From assembly GCA_016844625.1 (NCBI GenBank), contig JAERMN010000146.1, positions 1 to 7,327 on the forward strand: 7,327 nucleotides of DNA, given 5' to 3'. How positions within the stretch are numbered: the first letter of the stretch is position 1; each line of letters opens with the position of its first letter. A program made the position numbers and the translations under genes. Origin of the DNA: Deltaproteobacteria bacterium. GTDB taxonomy: Bacteria; Desulfobacterota; Binatia; UBA9968. Below, piece by piece: positions 5,018 through 7,327 of the stretch. The notes under the pieces are model-generated. The model did no database searches. It had not been told where the DNA came from and was given only the letters and a program-made list of their open reading frames with translations.

Positions 5018-5726
5018 AATCTTTTGGCAGGGAGGCGACGAAGGTTTTAAGCGCCTGATCGAGATAGTTGGCGTCCTTCGACTCCAAAGTGACTTTGACT
5101 TTGTATTCGGGCAAGTCGAGGACCGGATAGGAGCCGAGCATGAGCTGGGGAAATTTTACCAGCAGGTCATTTAACATTGACGCGATAATCCCTTCGCCAT
5201 GTTTGACGTAAACATTCTTGAGATAATAAGGCGTGTCGCGAAAGCGCTCTTTGATGGCGTGAAAGCGTTCTTGGAGAATTCTCGGGATGCCGGGGAAAAT
5301 GTAAACATTGTGAATGTTGACGATCGGCGCGAACGGGGCATCGGCGCAGAGCAGCGTGGCACCGTCCGGCACGTTGGCCATGCGCAGCCGCGCTTCGTTT
5401 AGATCGGCGCCGAGGCGCTGGCGCATGCGCTTTTCGATATCCGGATGGCAGACGACTTTGACGCCAAAGCCGTGGGCGATGCCTTCGATGGTGACGTCGT
5501 CATGGGTCGGGCCGACACCGCCGGAAGTGAAAACAAAATCGAAGCGCTTGGAAAACTCGGCGACCTCGCGGCCGATGAGCTCAATCTCGTCTTGGATCGT
5601 CGAGATCTTTTGCACTTCGACGCCCAACTGGCGCAGCTCGGTGCAGAAAAAATGCGAATTGATATCCTGGGTCTTCCCCGACAGGACTTCATTGCCGATG
5701 ATGACGATGCCAGCGGTTTTCGCCAT
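4998..5726 (-). CDS. stand-alone CinA N-terminal (MoCF-like) domain protein
   Basis: A 242-residue protein belonging to the CinA/COG1058 family. From the chosen start it shows GIVIIGNEVLSGK (6-18), INSHFF (22-27), the phosphate-binding TSGGVGPTHDD (67-77) and the downstream PDGATLL and YIFPGIPRIL segments, then a C-terminal region like that of the FAD-synthase-associated MPTb domain. Full CinA proteins are about 410 residues and carry a nicotinamide-nucleotide deamidase domain; it is absent here, and the gene looks complete rather than truncated. COG1058 proteins have been reported to hydrolyse ADP-ribose or related dinucleotides; the exact substrate here is unknown. The ATG at 5726 is chosen because family members start a few residues before the GNEVLSG motif. 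A GTG at 5792 would add 22 unconserved residues and overlap the zinc-ribbon gene. Ribosome site is weak. The fold is related to that of MoaB at 465-971, but the genes are not close copies. Confidence 0.88.
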   Translation of the reverse strand: MAKTAGIVIIGNEVLSGKTQDINSHFFCTELRQLGVEVQKISTIQDEIELIGREVAEFSKRFDFVFTSGGVGPTHDDVTIEGIAHGFGVKVVCHPDIEKRMRQRLGADLNEARLRMANVPDGATLLCADAPFAPIVNIHNVYIFPGIPRILQERFHAIKERFRDTPYYLKNVYVKHGEGIIASMLNDLLVKFPQLMLGSYPVLDLPEYKVKVTLESKDANYLDQALKTFVASLPKDSVHRID

Positions 5727-5775
5727 GATTTTTGTCTTGTACCCCAATGCGGTTAAGATCGCCAGCGGGTTATCA

Positions 5776-5940
5776 TCAAAGATCAAATTCACTGCAACTC
5801 ATGAAAAAATTACATTCTGGGCTCGGGCAGATATACTTACACTTCTGGTTTACTAGTTTGGTATTACAGATCGGACAAAAATCCCACCAGTTGCCATCCT
5901 CTTCTGCTGTTGCCGTGAGCGGTTCAGCTTTCTGTTTCAA
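5776..5940 (-). CDS. small zinc-ribbon protein (54 residues), TTG start
   Basis: A 54-residue protein with six cysteines at 22, 25, 34, 38, 43 and 49. CPIC (22-25) and CPSPEC (38-43) form a probable four-cysteine zinc ribbon, followed by the FFMSCSEFDL tail. I recall similar KCK...SCS(D/E)F mini-ribbon proteins in other bacteria, but know no function or name. Residues 1-20 are acidic and polar, probably flexible. The start is the TTG at 5938-5940, set by GGAGG five bases upstream; extending to a TTG at 6027 would cover that site with unconserved sequence. It is upstream of, and 49 bases from, the CinA-like gene on the same strand, so cotranscription is likely. DNA, RNA or protein binding are all possible. 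The gene is short, but the cysteine pattern plus the good ribosome site make it convincing. Confidence 0.75.
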   Translation of the reverse strand: MKQKAEPLTATAEEDGNWWDFCPICNTKLVNQKCKYICPSPECNFFMSCSEFDL

Positions 5941-5945
5941 GTGAA

Positions 5946-5950
5946 CCTCC
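5946..5950 (-). promoter_or_regulatory. Shine-Dalgarno deciding the TTG start of the zinc-ribbon gene
   Basis: Minus-strand GGAGG followed by TTCAC and TTG (5938-5940). Five-base spacing. It supports a 54-residue product rather than the 83-residue open frame. Confidence 0.65.
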
Positions 5951-5975
5951 GAGAACTGTCGATTCGCGATAGTTT

Positions 5976-6004
5976 CTTGTAATCGAAATTGCGCGGAGTG
6001 ACAA
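5976..6004 (-). promoter_or_regulatory. possible promoter of the zinc-ribbon/cinA-like/Nramp-like run
   Basis: On the minus strand TTGTCA (5999-6004) and TACAAG (5976-5981) are 17 bases apart. Transcription would begin near 5969, giving a leader of about 29 bases containing the GGAGG site. The -10 match is only four of six. Confidence 0.35.
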
Positions 6005-6028
6005 GAACCTTTGACCGCAAACGACAAA

Positions 6029-6058
6029 TTGGACTTGGCGATCGGCGCGTAATATAGT
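6029..6058 (+). promoter_or_regulatory. possible promoter of the MFS gene
   Basis: TATAGT (6053-6058), the same -10 form as in the moaB promoter, has TTGGAC (6029-6034) 18 bases upstream. The -35 is weak, suggesting an activator or modest strength. The predicted start near 6065 falls inside the inverted repeat at 6060-6089. Confidence 0.4.
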
Positions 6059-6059
6059 C

Positions 6060-6089
6060 AGCGCTGGTAATCATCAGCCGACCAGCGCT
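6060..6089. promoter_or_regulatory. perfect 9-bp inverted repeat, candidate operator or leader hairpin
   Basis: AGCGCTGGT (6060-6068) and ACCAGCGCT (6081-6089) are perfect complements around a 12-base loop. The repeat begins two bases after the predicted -10 and ends 30 bases before the MFS start codon. No T run follows, so it is not an intrinsic terminator. A dimeric repressor site is the simplest reading; an mRNA hairpin is the alternative. Confidence 0.5.
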
Positions 6090-6119
6090 CGGTTTCGTCG
6101 ATAAGGCTTATTTCATCAC

Positions 6120-7319
6120 GTGAGACTCCCCCCGGCACTGCGCTACCCTGATTTTCGCCGCTTCACGTTCGGTTATTTTCCGGCTGAGACCGGCGAGTAT
6201 ATTCATTTCGTCGTGCAAAACTGGCTGGCTTGGGAGCTGACTCGCTCGGCATTCTACTTGGGCGTGCTCGGATTCTGCGAGTTTGCGCCGCGTTTTATCT
6301 TCGGTCCCATCGGCGGCGTGATCGCCGACCGGATGGATCGCATGAAGCTACTGATGCTTAGCCGCATCGCCAATCTGATTCAGTGCCTAACTTTCGCTTT
6401 TCTGGTTTTCGCCGGCCTGCTTGAGTTCTGGCATATCGTCGTGCTGGTGATTTTCATGGCGATCGTGAGCTCGTTTAGCACGGCGGCGCAGCAGGTCGTC
6501 ATCGTCTCGTTGGTGCCGCAGGAAGGAGTGGTGAGCGCGCTGGCGATCAACTCGGCAACGCACAACTTGACCAAGGTGATCGGTCCGTCCATCGGCGGCG
6601 TTTTGCTGACCTTGGTTGGTCCCGGTCCTTGTCTGTTGGTGCAGGCGCTGTCGATTATCGGTATGCTGGTTACGCTCTGGAAGATGCCGGCTCAAGCTAC
6701 GCCGGTAAACGCGGCGAAGGGCGATTGGTTAAAGGACATTGTCGCCGGCGTTTCTTATATGCGCGAGAACCGCCGGGTATTTGCGACGATCCTGACGACG
6801 TACTCCAATGGTTTTTTCGGTATCTCCTATGCGCAGTTTCTACCCTACTTTGCCCAGGAAGTTTTGCATGTCGGGCCGGCCGGATACGGCGTGCTGGTTG
6901 CGGCCCCCGGCGTGGGCGCGGTGCTGATCAGTTTTTTTCTCTCAACCCATACCCGGCTTAGAGGTATGCGCCGGCTGTTGGTGGGCGCGAGTCTGATCTA
7001 CGCGGTGGCGATTTTTCTTTTCGCGCTCTCGCCGTTGCTAATTTTGTCCGTGCTATTGCTCGCGGCTGTCGGTTCCATGCAGATGAGCTATCGGGTGCTG
7101 GCGCGGGCGATCATTCAAGAGGAGTGTCCCGATCACATGCTCGGACGCGCGATGAGCTTATTTTTTCTCGACCGCGGTTTCGGTTCGCTGGGCGCTATTT
7201 GCATTGGCAGCATGGCGGCAATTCTTTCCGTGCCAGTGGCGGTGGCTGCGAGCGCGGTGGCGTGCGGCTTTGTCTCCTGGATTCTACCCAAGGCCGCCGA
7301 TGGCCAGAAATCCCTTTGA
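6120..7319 (+). CDS. MFS exporter, DHA3/EntS-like
   Basis: A 399-residue protein with about twelve hydrophobic segments and a cytoplasmic central loop near 190-215, the standard major facilitator layout. The signature motif A between segments two and three reads GGVIADRMDRMKLL (65-78), and SALAINSATHNLTKVIGPSIGG (139-160) is typical of the MFS_3/DHA3 branch that includes the enterobactin exporter EntS and macrolide-efflux-like proteins. It probably uses the proton gradient to export a small molecule from the inner membrane; substrate unknown. The GTG at 6120 is chosen because an in-frame stop lies at 6102-6104 and the family's first helix begins within about fifteen residues. There is no good Shine-Dalgarno. 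An inverted repeat at its predicted promoter suggests specific regulation, though no regulator gene is in view. One base after its TGA an ATG (7320) could open a further gene beyond the edge. Confidence 0.88.
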   Translation: MRLPPALRYPDFRRFTFGYFPAETGEYIHFVVQNWLAWELTRSAFYLGVLGFCEFAPRFIFGPIGGVIADRMDRMKLLMLSRIANLIQCLTFAFLVFAGLLEFWHIVVLVIFMAIVSSFSTAAQQVVIVSLVPQEGVVSALAINSATHNLTKVIGPSIGGVLLTLVGPGPCLLVQALSIIGMLVTLWKMPAQATPVNAAKGDWLKDIVAGVSYMRENRRVFATILTTYSNGFFGISYAQFLPYFAQEVLHVGPAGYGVLVAAPGVGAVLISFFLSTHTRLRGMRRLLVGASLIYAVAIFLFALSPLLILSVLLLAAVGSMQMSYRVLARAIIQEECPDHMLGRAMSLFFLDRGFGSLGAICIGSMAAILSVPVAVAASAVACGFVSWILPKAADGQKSL

Positions 7320-7327
7320 ATGAACGC

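Noticed and set aside
5727..5792. GTG start adding 22 residues to the CinA-like protein
   Set aside because: The extension is unconserved, overlaps the zinc-ribbon gene and has no ribosome site; the ATG at 5726 fits the family.
5314..5856. 180-codon plus-strand open frame opposite the CinA-like gene
   Set aside because: Antisense shadow with Ser-rich composition; the minus-strand frame carries the conserved CinA motifs.
5941..6027. TTG start adding 29 residues to the zinc-ribbon protein
   Set aside because: The extension would run through a strong GGAGG placed correctly for the TTG at 5940 and through the predicted promoter; its residues look non-coding.

Overview
The window looks like a chromosomal segment of a Gram-negative-type environmental bacterium with moderately high GC (roughly 55-58% by eye). 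The genes are closely packed, ATG, GTG and TTG all serve as starts, and the strong Shine-Dalgarno sites match a standard bacterial 16S tail. I cannot place the lineage from this sequence. The mix of genes (HemW, MoaB-MoaD-MoaE, a UreH/NicO-type transporter, a stand-alone CinA-N protein and an atypical Nramp relative) would suit a poorly cultured soil or sediment group, but that is a guess. I see no phage genes, transposase, CRISPR array, rRNA or tRNA.

Layout. Position 1-99 (minus) is the start of a hemW-like radical SAM gene that runs off the left edge. A 365-base gap (100-464) separates it from a divergent plus-strand operon, moaB (465-971), moaD (968-1219) and moaE (1220-1651), which has a good sigma70-like promoter and a long Shine-Dalgarno match. 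After an 87-base purine/pyrimidine-rich spacer with a hairpin comes a nickel/cobalt-type (UreH/NicO-like) membrane transporter (1739-2449) with a histidine-rich loop. A 239-base convergent gap holds a 32-bp inverted repeat pair.

The minus strand then carries, right to left, a small zinc-ribbon protein (5776-5940), a stand-alone CinA N-terminal-domain protein (4998-5726), a divergent Nramp-superfamily transporter (3476-4927) and a DedA/VTT membrane protein (2689-3339). The first three are 49 and 70 bases apart and may be cotranscribed. A hexanucleotide repeat lies in front of dedA. The right end is a plus-strand MFS exporter (6120-7319), divergent from the zinc-ribbon gene, with a perfect 9-bp inverted repeat at its predicted transcription start.

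How the genes fit together. MoaB, MoaD and MoaE act in molybdopterin and molybdenum cofactor synthesis: MoaB is the MPT-adenylylation-type enzyme, MoaD the small sulfur-carrier subunit and MoaE the large catalytic subunit of MPT synthase. MoaA, MoaC and MoeA are not in the window. The flanking transporters suggest a metal-homeostasis theme, but that is inferred from proximity. The most notable oddities are a MoaD that extends two residues past its diglycine and is separated from in-frame MoaE by a single stop codon, an Nramp relative lacking the usual metal-coordinating residues, the inverted-repeat pair at 2480-2653, and the operator-like palindrome before the MFS gene. I found no clearly new multi-gene system.
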